Source: Lachnospiraceae bacterium JLR.KK002
GTDB lineage: Bacteria; Bacillota; Clostridia; Lachnospirales; Lachnospiraceae
NCBI GenBank assembly: GCA_036941025.1
Contig: JAYMNP010000001.1
Location: 3,432,501-3,496,500, forward strand
Direction of reading: 5' to 3'
Length of the DNA stretch: 64,000 nt
The translations under genes and the position numbers were made by a program. Positions within the stretch are counted from its first letter, which is position 1; every line of letters starts with the position of its first letter. The notes beneath the pieces were generated by a model. The model was not told where the DNA came from, did not search any database, and was given only the letters and a program-made list of their open reading frames with translations. Positions 54,145 through 63,031 of this stretch are shown here, piece by piece.

Positions 54145-55182
54145 TCAGCCCTCCTTATAAAGCAGAATTGAGCCTGTCTTATTTGTAGAACAATCATTGC
54201 TTGCAGCAACAGCTACCGCATAGAAAGTATTGAAGTCATCTAATTTAGAGGTGTCTATGATGGCTTCAATTATCCACACATTTCCTTTGCTTAATGTTGC
54301 ATCGTATGAAATCACTTTATCAAACGATATAGGCTTATGATTTAAGAAGAATGATATGCCATACCTTGTACCCGGCGTTCCGCAAATCGTGTAACGCACT
54401 GTAAGTGTATCTTTATTGGTAAGATTGATATTGTCATACACTAATTCGCCATCATAGGAAATAGTCGAATAAACGCCGCTATCCAATGTATCCATAGTAA
54501 TTCCATCCCAACCGTTTTTCACAAGCTCATTCTCAATAAAAGAGGAAGTGATTTTTTCTTCTGCAACGCTGACATCACGAAAAATATTTTCACTTTCTCC
54601 ATAAAAGATATCGCTGTCTGGAGCATCCTCATTAAAATGCAGTTTCAGCACTCTTTCAAGGTGTTGGTGATACCAGCCGTAACTTGATGTTTCTTTCATA
54701 TCGGGTTGGAAAGCGGGATTGGTAATGCTCATGATTGTAATATTTAAAGTATCACCTTTTTTCCCCGTGTTCGGTGTAAACACAAACGAAAATTTTTCTT
54801 CGTGTTTTTCTGATGTTTGGAAACAATGGAGATACTCATATTCCGCCCCCGTATCATTTACCTTGTATGCCTGTGGCTTTCCGTCCAAAAAGAGCAGGAA
54901 GCCTATGTTATCCAATTTTCCCTCTGATACAAACTGATAGTCCAAGGTAAATTCTCCGCCGTTATACTCATACGGTAAAACACTCTGGTCATCAGCTCTG
55001 GCGGGACTCGCTTCCTCGTGGCTGAGAAAACCTAAAGAGCCATCTTCCTCTGATTTTGTGAATGGATTTTCTTCCGTGTTTTGCGGGGGAGCTTTTCCGT
55101 CCTCTATGTTATAATTTCCGCAAGCTGTCATAGTGAATAGCAAGCCGCAAATCATAACTAATGATAATATTCGTTTTCGCAT
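54145..55182 (-). CDS. lipoprotein, first gene of the exporter operon
   Basis: 345 residues. Signal with MTAC lipobox (Cys21), a short linker, then two beta-rich modules (about 70-180 and 215-345; GISFFLNHKPISF echoes GFLLFLDGKPQAY), suggesting an internal duplication. ATG 55182 follows CAGGAGG. Preceded by the TTGACC-N5-TTGACA box at 55231-55247, so the operon running to 48209 starts here. Ligand unknown. Confidence 0.8.
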   Translation of the reverse strand: MRKRILSLVMICGLLFTMTACGNYNIEDGKAPPQNTEENPFTKSEEDGSLGFLSHEEASPARADDQSVLPYEYNGGEFTLDYQFVSEGKLDNIGFLLFLDGKPQAYKVNDTGAEYEYLHCFQTSEKHEEKFSFVFTPNTGKKGDTLNITIMSITNPAFQPDMKETSSYGWYHQHLERVLKLHFNEDAPDSDIFYGESENIFRDVSVAEEKITSSFIENELVKNGWDGITMDTLDSGVYSTISYDGELVYDNINLTNKDTLTVRYTICGTPGTRYGISFFLNHKPISFDKVISYDATLSKGNVWIIEAIIDTSKLDDFNTFYAVAVAASNDCSTNKTGSILLYKEG

Positions 55183-55230
55183 TGTTTATCCTCCTGTCAT
55201 GTTTGATGTATTTCAATTATAAAAGCCAAA

Positions 55231-55247
55231 TGTCAAAATGCGGTCAA
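55231..55247 (-). promoter_or_regulatory. regulator box upstream of the lipoprotein/ABC operon
   Basis: The minus strand reads TTGACCGCATTTTGACA, followed after 9 bp by TATAAT. The same box-to-minus-10 spacing occurs upstream of the response regulator (9 bp to TAAAAT). Confidence 0.7.
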
Positions 55248-55374
55248 GGAATAGAAAATTACATAAGAAAAACCAACAAACTGTGATTTCTCACAAGTCT
55301 GCTGGTTCTACGTCTTATGTGTCTTACTCTTTATGTATTTATGTTGCTCGATAAATGGGAATTTTTAAATATTT

Positions 55375-55806
55375 TCAGTGCTTTTTTGAAGAAACGGCGG
55401 CGCAAACTACAAGCAAAATTAAGTCAATCCAGTATCCAATACAAATGTACCCAACAATCGGATGGATCAATTTTATTTCATTCGTCAAAACAACAGCAAG
55501 CAGAAGACCTATCAAAAGAAGGACAATGCCGATACCTGCCGAAAAGCGAACAATCTTGTCCATCTGTGCAAAAGAACCGATACACAGTATGATAGCGGAA
55601 ATCCATACAGCCAGATGAAATACAACACCAAGATAATTAAATGCTCCTACCCCCTCTTGAAAAAGTATTTTAAAAGTTTCAGTAAAAAACCATGAATCCT
55701 GATTGACTATCAGCCCATTAGGAAAAATATTATACATTGGTACAGCAAAACTGCATAACAATAGAACAACTGAAACTGTTTTCAAAATTTTATTTTTTCG
55801 TTCCAT
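55375..55806 (-). CDS. four-TM membrane protein
   Basis: 143 residues with four predicted TM segments (about 9-27, 62-80, 85-105, 112-132). Not recognised; reminiscent of small immunity- or DUF-type membrane proteins. ATG 55806 after GGAGG. Sits between the exporter operon and a regulatory module, transcribed the same way. Confidence 0.7.
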   Translation of the reverse strand: MERKNKILKTVSVVLLLCSFAVPMYNIFPNGLIVNQDSWFFTETFKILFQEGVGAFNYLGVVFHLAVWISAIILCIGSFAQMDKIVRFSAGIGIVLLLIGLLLAVVLTNEIKLIHPIVGYICIGYWIDLILLVVCAAVSSKKH

Positions 55807-56043
55807 CTACGTTTCCTCCGTAAAATAAATAATCTCAGTACACCTTATTAAGATTAAGGCAAAGGTATCATATTTTGATTTTCCAATGTGTCAAATGGGA
55901 AGTTGTCATCTCACAAATTCTTTGAAAGATACAAGACCAAATCGTCATCATTTTTGCATTCCTCATATGGTTTATCTCATCCATCAATCCCGAATTTGCG
56001 ACGAGGGAAACACTTTCATCAGCGTTTTCCTAAATGGAACATA
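55807..56043. other. spacer
   Basis: No gene or clear signal recognised. Moderately AT-rich, without good ribosome binding sites in any frame. Confidence 0.4.
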
Positions 56044-56772
56044 TTACTTGGTGTCAGCTTCCTCATTGAGGGGCTTATAGTTGCTGTCCATGTAGTTCTT
56101 TTTCCCGAAGGGAACGTAATTTTCATCCAATAAAATCAAATTTCCGTTTCCCAAATCAGGGAACTGCCGCGCAACCTCCTTGAGCACTTCCCATTCATCT
56201 CTGGTATTTTCTTTGTTGTCTTCCTCCACCTGTCTTAGTGCTTCTTGAACAGACTGTTGATCTGCCGTTCCCCAATAGAGAGGATGGGGTTGGAAGGAAG
56301 AATGGTAATCGCCGCCCTCATAGCAGAAAAAACAGGAGCAGGGGATTTTTTCAAATAGAATTTTTTGCGCCCCGTCAAGCTCCTTTACCTCCAGACAGTA
56401 TCACCCATTTACGGTTGCCGCACCATCCCGCGCGGTCATGTTTGCGATTGCCATGATAGTAAGGGGTTCCGTTTTCACGATCATGCCGGGAACCAAAAGC
56501 CCCTCCTCGTACATTTCCCGTAAATACTCGTCAGAAAATTTTCCGACAGCCCGCCATAGGAAAAACAATGCAAGAAGGAAACAGATAACGGCGGGAATCC
56601 AGCTTTTAAACAAAGAAATTCCTGACATACATAGGAAGCACACGCAGATTATCGCGGAGCTTCTCCGCTTTTTGACGACGGCTTTTATTATTTCATCCTT
56701 TTGCCGTATCCGGCTCACATCTGCATGGATGCCGGATTTTACACTTGCCTCAAATTGTGAATAATCGACCAT
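56044..56772 (-). pseudogene. membrane protein gene with an in-frame TGA
   Basis: The first 123 codons (56772 to 56404) encode a protein with two TM helices and a domain starting GLLVPGMIVKTEPLTIMAIANM. After a TGA at 56401-56403 the same frame stays open for a further 118 codons (YCLEVKELDGAQKILFEK, later WEVLKEVARQFPDLGNGN and KKNYMDSNYKPL). The continuation is sensible protein sequence and has no start codon of its own until 56229. One nonsense-mutated gene is the best reading; a recoded Trp is less likely. Resembles DUF3239-like proteins, not certain. Confidence 0.65.
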
Positions 56773-56805
56773 TTTTTCCTCCGTTTCTTACGTTTCTGTA
56801 GATTG

Positions 56806-57255
56806 CTAATATTTTTTATAGATATATTCAGTAAAAATCCGATAAAAACAATATACAATCCAGACCACCCAGGTTATTTCCCACTTGTGTGATATTACAG
56901 AAATCATCAAATAAAGAACAGCAACAGTAATAGCAATCATCCAATTCGTTATTTTTTTCTTCCTGGTTATTTCATTGGCTGATACTTTTACAACATCTGA
57001 CAACAGACTTTCATATTCGTTATCAACGTTGTTTTCTGTTCTTTCACCCTTGAATAATTCTGCTATGGAAATCCCCAGGGATGCAGCTAATGGTTCAATA
57101 AGAGATACATCTGGAAATCCGATACCTCGTTCCCATTTTGAAACAGCTGCACTTGATACTCCCAATTCATTCGCTAAATCCTGCTGCGTGCGATTTTGTT
57201 CTTTCCTGATAGCGGCAATCAGACTGCCTGTTTTTTGAACGTTCAATATTTTCAC
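56806..57255 (-). CDS. XRE-family HTH regulator with membrane helices
   Basis: 149 residues. HTH at about 12-66 (TQQDLANELGVSSAAVSKWE), then two TM helices near the C-terminus (about 105-125 and 128-145). Membrane-bound XRE regulators of this kind often sit with a small membrane partner. Next to the broken membrane-protein gene at 56044-56772, which may have been that partner. ATG follows AAGGTG. Confidence 0.85.
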   Translation of the reverse strand: MKILNVQKTGSLIAAIRKEQNRTQQDLANELGVSSAAVSKWERGIGFPDVSLIEPLAASLGISIAELFKGERTENNVDNEYESLLSDVVKVSANEITRKKKITNWMIAITVAVLYLMISVISHKWEITWVVWIVYCFYRIFTEYIYKKY

Positions 57256-57402
57256 CTTCTTTCCGATTTCATAATATCACAAGAAACACCATATTCAAGA
57301 AACGCTCCGTTGAAATGTTAAACGCTGCATTGGATTTATGCAAATCCTCCTTGGTTGGCTTTAAGCACGGCACTTGACTCATTGCTCGCAGAAATAAAAA
57401 TA
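57256..57402. repeat. spacer with a segment duplicated from the exporter region
   Basis: ATGAGTCAAGTGCCGTGCTT (minus strand, ending near 57363) together with the preceding ~15 bases closely matches 51484-51531, the end of the ABC ATPase gene and the following spacer. It looks like the scar of an ABC gene once located directly after the kinase. Confidence 0.5.
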
Positions 57403-58686
57403 TCAACTCATTTTGTGGACTGCAATTTTAATTGTTACAGAAGCTCCACTCGGAGTAACATTTGAAAGTTCTAAACATCCGCCGTGTTTCTGGCTAAGGA
57501 CACGGCTTGTAGCCAATCCCAGTCCCATATGTTCACCCGTTTTATCCTCAGAATAAAGAAAGGTATTCTTATTGCGGAGCATTGCCTTTGAAAATCCTTT
57601 GCCGTCGTCTGTAATGGTTATAGTAAGTGCATCATCAATAAATGTGTATAGGAAACTCACTTTGCTATTAGCATACCGAATGGCATTAGAAAAGATATTC
57701 TCAACAATACGGTAAAATATTTGCTCATCTAATTTTACTTGACATTCGGATACTGTAGAATGATATTCAATCTCCAGGCTATGCTGTCCTGCAATAAGTG
57801 AAAGGCTTTCTGTAGCATTTTTCAAAAAATCTGGTAACTGAACGACAGAATACTTTGTTTCGGTTTCTTCAATGGTATTCAAATCACGAATATAATCTGT
57901 ATAACGCTCAAGTCGTTTTGAGGTTATCGCAAGGTTGGATAGTGTATGCTGCAATTTCTCATCATTCAGACTTCCATTTGTAAAGCATTGCTGCATATAT
58001 TCGACATAGCCCTCTATAATCGCAATCGGATTTCTGAGGTCATGTGCCACTGATGCCTGTAAAATTCTCCGCTGCTCAATCATATTCCATAGCTGTCGAT
58101 TGTTATCATACAAAGCTTGCCGCATTTCTTCAAAAGCTGTGCAGAGCCTGCCTAATTCATCGTTACTGTTATAAGCAACTGTAAAATCAAGGTCTTGCCC
58201 CTTTATGTGCTTTGTTGCATCTGCAAGAATCTGAATTGGCGGCGATAGCTTTTTCCTATAAAACCACCATGCACATAACATGATTCCTATAACTGAATAG
58301 ATAAAAGGAAGCCCTGCCATAAAAATGCTTATTGCTCTATATAGTAACTGTTGTTTTGGGCGGAGTGTGGAGAAGCTGGATTCTATTCTCTCTATTGTAA
58401 ATTCTGTATCCCCCAACTTTTCTTCTTCCGATTTAGCGGGGGTAAGTATAGACATTTTAGAAGGTTCATCAAGTATCAATCTTTGCTTTGCCTCAGATAC
58501 CGTCCCATCTGCCATAATAGTCTGTGTATGCAGCCAAATTTCCTGTGAGTCGGGGAGGATATTCTTCTGCACACGGTAACAGATATAAATTGTCAAAGCA
58601 GAGGATGTAAAAACAATTATCATTGTAATGGCAACCGTCCAGATAAATGCACTTTTAATAGATTTTACTTTCTTCATTTTTTCCAT
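57403..58686 (-). CDS. sensor histidine kinase (VanS-like)
   Basis: 427 residues. TM1 at about 12-32, an extracytoplasmic loop of ~80 residues, TM2 at about 118-140, HAMP (FYRKKLSPPIQILADATK), and HisKA with the His in ASVAHDLRNPIAI. N-box (VENIFSNAIRYA) and GLGLATSRVL. The second Met (58677) overlaps the regulator stop as ATGA and is an equally good start. Partner of the regulator encoded just upstream. Confidence 0.92.
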   Translation of the reverse strand: MEKMKKVKSIKSAFIWTVAITMIIVFTSSALTIYICYRVQKNILPDSQEIWLHTQTIMADGTVSEAKQRLILDEPSKMSILTPAKSEEEKLGDTEFTIERIESSFSTLRPKQQLLYRAISIFMAGLPFIYSVIGIMLCAWWFYRKKLSPPIQILADATKHIKGQDLDFTVAYNSNDELGRLCTAFEEMRQALYDNNRQLWNMIEQRRILQASVAHDLRNPIAIIEGYVEYMQQCFTNGSLNDEKLQHTLSNLAITSKRLERYTDYIRDLNTIEETETKYSVVQLPDFLKNATESLSLIAGQHSLEIEYHSTVSECQVKLDEQIFYRIVENIFSNAIRYANSKVSFLYTFIDDALTITITDDGKGFSKAMLRNKNTFLYSEDKTGEHMGLGLATSRVLSQKHGGCLELSNVTPSGASVTIKIAVHKMS

Positions 58687-59348
58687 CTATAGCCCATCCC
58701 CCAAACTGTTTCTATATATTCCTTGCCCGTAGCTTCAGTCAGTTTATTTCTGATTTTTCGGATATGCTCTTTAATAACATTGCTGTCGCCCTCAGCATTA
58801 AAGCCCCATACGGCTTCGTATATCCGTTCTTTATCAAATATCTGGTTAGCGTTACTCATCAGAAACTCGACAATATCAAATTCACGATTTGATAAGTTCA
58901 GCGACCTTTCTCCATAAAAAATTTTGCGTTCAGCAAGATTTACAATTAAGCCTTGTGAAGATACGATTTTAGGAGTACGCTTGCTTCTCTCGTCCCTCCG
59001 CAGGTGAGCCGCCACCCTTGCGGTCAATTCTTGTAAACTAAAAGGCTTGGTTATATAGTCATCGCCGCCGACCTGCAAACCGTTTACCTTGTCCTGTTCT
59101 GTAATCCGAGCAGTCAAAAACAAAATAGGGCAGGTGACATTATTACGGATAATCTTGCATAGCTCCAATCCGTCCATTTCGGGCATGTTGATGTCAAGCA
59201 AAATTAAATCTGGATATGTATTCAGCATTGATATTGCCTTCTCCGCATCTTCCGCTGCAAAAGTCTCATATCCGCAATCCTGCAAGTGGCTTGATAATAA
59301 TTCGGTCAGCATTTTTTCATCATCAACAATGAGTATCTTATATGCCAT
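58674..59348 (-). CDS. OmpR-family response regulator (VanR-like)
   Basis: 224 residues. The receiver has phospho-Asp in LILLDINMPEMDG, Thr in FLTARITEQD and Lys in YITKPFSLQE. The winged helix carries LNLSNREFDIVEFLM and SNVIKEHIRKIRNKL. The promoter region carries TTGACC-N5-TTGACT (59388-59404), as do two other promoters in the cluster, so it is probably autoregulated and controls the exporter and amidase. Confidence 0.95.
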   Translation of the reverse strand: MAYKILIVDDEKMLTELLSSHLQDCGYETFAAEDAEKAISMLNTYPDLILLDINMPEMDGLELCKIIRNNVTCPILFLTARITEQDKVNGLQVGGDDYITKPFSLQELTARVAAHLRRDERSKRTPKIVSSQGLIVNLAERKIFYGERSLNLSNREFDIVEFLMSNANQIFDKERIYEAVWGFNAEGDSNVIKEHIRKIRNKLTEATGKEYIETVWGMGYRWKK

Positions 59349-59387
59349 AGTAAAAACCTCCTAATCTAAAATATTTTAAAGCTTAAA

Positions 59388-59404
59388 AGTCAAAAAGTGG
59401 TCAA
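59388..59404 (-). promoter_or_regulatory. regulator box upstream of the response regulator gene
   Basis: The minus strand reads TTGACCACTTTTTGACT, then 9 bp, then TAAAAT. Direct half-sites 11 bp apart suit an OmpR-type dimer. Confidence 0.7.
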
Positions 59405-59819
59405 GTTCCTACTTTTTTTCGATTATCAACAGGCTTTTGTGCATCTTTCAGAATGAGCCATATCCGATAGATGTTTATTGCGCCCTCAATCTGATTTTTT
59501 TAGATATCCGCCGTACCCACCGAAGTGATACGTTCTATTTTTTCGCTTTCCTGTGCTGCCATATATTCAAATATATCTGACTGCCCAACATACCATAATA
59601 TTATATCCATCAATAAGAACTATAACAAGTCTGCAACCGTAAATGTTCACTACAACATTATATCGCATGAACTTTGGCAAGAAAAATAATCTTACGCAGT
59701 CAATTGAATGATTTTTTGATGAGGCGGAACTGACTATCATAGCAGGGACGGCGCAGGAGATATGTAAGGCAAAAGAGCAGCCAGAGGATTGACCTCTGGT
59801 TTCCTTTTACCCTGTTGAA
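59405..59819. other. degraded backbone sequence
   Basis: No intact gene. The minus strand holds coding-like scraps separated by stops (DIFEYMAAQESEKIERITS near 59540-59600; GAINIYRIWLILKDAQKP near 59430-59490), probably a decayed conjugative-element gene. A CCAGAGG-TCAAT-CCTCTGG hairpin (59774-59792) follows the hydrolase gene on the minus strand and may terminate it. Confidence 0.45.
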
Positions 59820-60825
59820 TTAATAGTTTGGACATCCGTAGCCGTATATTGAGTTGCTTCCGACTGGATAGCTCTGCTGTTTGCAGGCATCCCCAGAGTT
59901 GCCCTCCACGGTGTAGACCGTTCCATTCTCGCATTTTTCTACAATGCCCACATGGTCGATTGAGCCGTTGCTCCCCCAATCAAAGAAAATGAGGTCGCCT
60001 GCCTGCGGCTCATAGTTCTTATCCTGCCATTGTCCTTTGCCCTTGAACCAGTTCACGCCGTCCGAGCAGAGGGAAAATTTCGGGATGATGCTGCTTTCCA
60101 GATAGCCACACTGGTCGGCACACCACGATGCGAAACATGCACACCATTCCACACGCCCCTCAAAGCCGTACCAGCTCCAATAAGGCTGACCGCCCTCGTT
60201 GCCGAGCTGTGTCAGAGCCACTTCCACAATGGCTTGATTGCCGCCGCTCGTGAACGCCCGTCCGTATGGGTAGTATCGTAACACATGGGCGGGGTACTGC
60301 GTGTCGCCGTACTTCTCCCAACCGAGCCGCTATGCCTGCATAGCGGAAAACTCCACCGCATTTGCATAGGAATAGCCGCCGTAGTTGGTCTTTGCCCATG
60401 AGATATACCCGTTGCCGAAGTTGTATCCCTGCAGGGCGAGCTTGATACGCTCCATGTCAATCGGGCTTTCCACTTCGGCTGATGTGAGGGCTGCTTTTAA
60501 TTCCTGCACACCACACTCAATGGAATATTCTGGGTCTTTGATGCCGTTCGGCTCATGTGGATACTTTTTATTAAAGCTCCCCTCCGCAGCCTGCATCGGG
60601 TCGCTGCCTTTTCCCCCAGATTCCTGCATCATCACCGCTTTTATCAGTTCCACATATTCGGGGATGCCGTACTGCTTCGCATACTTCTGTATCAGCGGCG
60701 TATAGGCTTCCACCTCCGCACTGACAGAGGTATAGGAAGTGCTTTCGCTGCCTCCCCCGAACAGGGAAACGGCACACCCAAGCAGGACAACGATAAGGAT
60801 TATCACAATGGCAACCCAGGGAATA
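59820..60825 (-). pseudogene. CwlT-type bifunctional cell-wall hydrolase, truncated and with an amber codon
   Basis: TM near the beginning (IPWVAIVIILIVVLLG), then a lysozyme-like domain with Glu in KAVMMQESGGKGSD, and, after a TAG at 60330-60332, a CHAP domain (WCACFASWC, DHVGIVEK, VEGNSG). Conjugative elements use such enzymes to open the wall for the transfer channel. The 5' end is lost where a deletion joins it to the adhesin gene. Two faults make it very likely inactive. Confidence 0.85.
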
Positions 60826-61888
60826 AGCCCTCCACCGTGATGTTTCCGTCTTTATCGGTTTTCACGATCTTATTGAACCCATCGCCTTTGATGGTAAAGG
60901 AAAGCCCCGCAACAACGCCGTCCTCGGAAGTCTTTTTCAGTGCGACCGTGCCTGTCGGCGTTTCCACGTTGATATACGCCGTCATGGTATCTACGTTTTC
61001 CACACCCGTAATGACATCCTGCAAGTTGGGGTCGCCGTAAGCAATCATCATCGCCCCGCTGCTGACCGTCGGCGTGTTATTCCTTGTCGCCGTAATCCTC
61101 GCCTTGCCGTCAATCGCCTTTTTTGACGTGATGGTGAGCTTGTTTCCAGACTTTGACACCTTTACATTGCTGTCGGAGCTGGTAAAGGAATACTCGGAAA
61201 GGGAATTGTTCTTATCCGTCAGCGTTAAGCTGTACTTCCCGTCCTTATAGGCAAGCTCCTTTGTAATGTCTTTCTTCCCTGCCGACATGAATCTCGGAAT
61301 CGTGCTGTGCCTTGTCATCAGCGACACAATCTGGTCGTAAACCGCCCTTGCCCCGCTGTTCGCATAGTTCGAGCCAAAGTGCAGGCTGTAAACGGTCGTG
61401 CTTGTCTGGCTGTACGGACTTGTGGAATTGCGGCATCCCGTGACGAACTCCCACACAAGGGTCTGGGTGGCAAGCCACTTCTCATCGTCGCTCCCAGACA
61501 GATTCCCGCTGTTGCCCTGATACCCATAGAGCAGGGCAAGCCCCACCGCCTTCCTCTGTTCTGTGGAGAGGGCGTTCCAAGCGTTGGAAGAAGCCTTTGC
61601 CAATGTGTTCCCCGTTTTCAGTGGCACGCCTGGCTGAAGGCAGAACGCCGTTTCCCTGTCCACATACATACGGTATTTGTATTCGCCTGTCCCTCCTGCA
61701 GTATGACCTCCAATGTTGGCACTGGAATTATACCTCATGGCGTTCCCTGCACCGTCGTAGGTGTGGGTAAAGCTAATCGTTCCGATGTCGCCCGCCGCAA
61801 ACGCTGTCGTGGCAGGGACGGCGGACAATGCCGTGACCGCAGCCAGAGCAAACGCCGCAGCCCTTTTGAATATTTTACGAATCTTCAT
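60803..61888 (-). CDS. surface adhesin, N-terminal part (thioester/Cna-type), truncated
   Basis: 361 residues. Signal peptide (about 1-32, ending TTAFA). A thioester-domain-like region has Cys in ETAFCLQPG and Gln in LATQTLVWEF. An Ig-like region follows, then the start of a SpaA/Cna-type domain (VALKKTSEDGVVAGLSFTI). It breaks off at NITVEGL, where the frame enters hydrolase sequence and stops. The missing part would contain further isopeptide domains and an anchor. ATG 61888 follows AAGAGGT. Confidence 0.8.
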   Translation of the reverse strand: MKIRKIFKRAAAFALAAVTALSAVPATTAFAAGDIGTISFTHTYDGAGNAMRYNSSANIGGHTAGGTGEYKYRMYVDRETAFCLQPGVPLKTGNTLAKASSNAWNALSTEQRKAVGLALLYGYQGNSGNLSGSDDEKWLATQTLVWEFVTGCRNSTSPYSQTSTTVYSLHFGSNYANSGARAVYDQIVSLMTRHSTIPRFMSAGKKDITKELAYKDGKYSLTLTDKNNSLSEYSFTSSDSNVKVSKSGNKLTITSKKAIDGKARITATRNNTPTVSSGAMMIAYGDPNLQDVITGVENVDTMTAYINVETPTGTVALKKTSEDGVVAGLSFTIKGDGFNKIVKTDKDGNITVEGLFPGLPL

Positions 61889-62095
61889 CGTTACCTCTTG
61901 TTCGTTCTCGTGTTGATAGTTACCGTCAAAAAAAGCCGCCCATGTGGACAGCTCTAATAATTCTTTTCTCGGATAGTTACTGGCAGTATCAAGGGGGAGA
62001 GGTGTGGAGAGGGGGAAGTTCAAAAAAATTTGCTGTCCCCCAAAGGGCAGACTTCTCCCTCGGCGTCCCGTGCCAAAATCCCCATTTTTCCTGTT
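61889..62095. other. spacer between adhesin and parB
   Basis: No gene recognised. Contains the adhesin ribosome binding site and a purine-rich stretch GGGGGAGAGGTGTGGAGAGG on the plus strand near 61992-62011. Confidence 0.4.
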
Positions 62096-63031
62096 CTACC
62101 TCTCGTGGGCTTTGTTCCGCTGCAAGTATCGGTTATAAAACTCCAACGCCTTTACGACAAAATCCGTTTCCTGCCCTTTGGGGATGGATTTCGGTATGAG
62201 CTTGGTTATCCGCTCGTCCTTAAAGGCAGGCTTCTCTTTCTGGTTTGGCTTATCCTCCTGCATGATGGACTGGATAACCTCGTCCGTGAGTTTTCCCTCC
62301 TGCATAAACTTTTTCATCTTGATAGCCTGTGCAAGTGAGGGAGTGGCATCGTTGTAGCCCATCGCTTCAAGCAGGGTGTACTGCTGTTCCTCGGAAAGAT
62401 AGGAGATTTCCACCGCAGGACGGAAAGCAATCTGGCGTTCATCTACCATTTGCAGAATTTCGGGTACAAGCTCGGTCAAACGAATATACCTCTGAATTTG
62501 ATTACGGCTTTCTCCAACCTTTTCAGCAAGCTCGGCATCGCTTCGTAACTTTGTCCCCAATGGGGACGAAGTCAAATCACTCCTTTCTCCCTGCCGCTTC
62601 ATGGCTTCTAACCGCATCTTATACGCAAAGGCTTTCTCACTTGGCAAGATAACAGAGTGTTGGAGATTACTTTCAACCATGGCAATAATCGCTTCATCAT
62701 GGGCCAGCTCCTTAACCTCACATTTTAGCGTTTCAAGCCCTGCAAGTTCACAAGCCTTTTTCCGCCTGTGACCGCTGATAAGCTCGTACCGTCCGTCCTC
62801 TTTTTGCCGAACTGTCGCAGGGGTCATTACGCCGCTCCGACTGACACTTTCCACAAGCTGTTCCATATCCTCATTCATCAAAACCTTGAATGGGTGGTCT
62901 GGGAACTCATCAATTTCGGAAATGGGTATCTCCCTTATCTTGCTTAGATTCGCTTCTGCTCGGCTCTCGTCCGTTTCAAAGAGGTCATCGTATGCGGTCA
63001 GCTCGATTTCTGTTCTTTTGTTTCTCGCCAA
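62096..63031 (-). CDS. parB: ParB/Spo0J-like partition protein
   Basis: 311 residues. The ParB/sulfiredoxin-like nuclease-fold domain shows IPISEIDEFPDHPF and ELISGHRRKKACELAG with the GHRR box, and an HTH follows (LAEKVGESRNQIQRYIRL). TTG 63031 follows GGAAAGGAGG by 9 bp and is a better start than ATG 63061, which lies upstream of that site. It overlaps parA by 47 bp. Maintains the excised element. Confidence 0.88.
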   Translation of the reverse strand: MARNKRTEIELTAYDDLFETDESRAEANLSKIREIPISEIDEFPDHPFKVLMNEDMEQLVESVSRSGVMTPATVRQKEDGRYELISGHRRKKACELAGLETLKCEVKELAHDEAIIAMVESNLQHSVILPSEKAFAYKMRLEAMKRQGERSDLTSSPLGTKLRSDAELAEKVGESRNQIQRYIRLTELVPEILQMVDERQIAFRPAVEISYLSEEQQYTLLEAMGYNDATPSLAQAIKMKKFMQEGKLTDEVIQSIMQEDKPNQKEKPAFKDERITKLIPKSIPKGQETDFVVKALEFYNRYLQRNKAHER

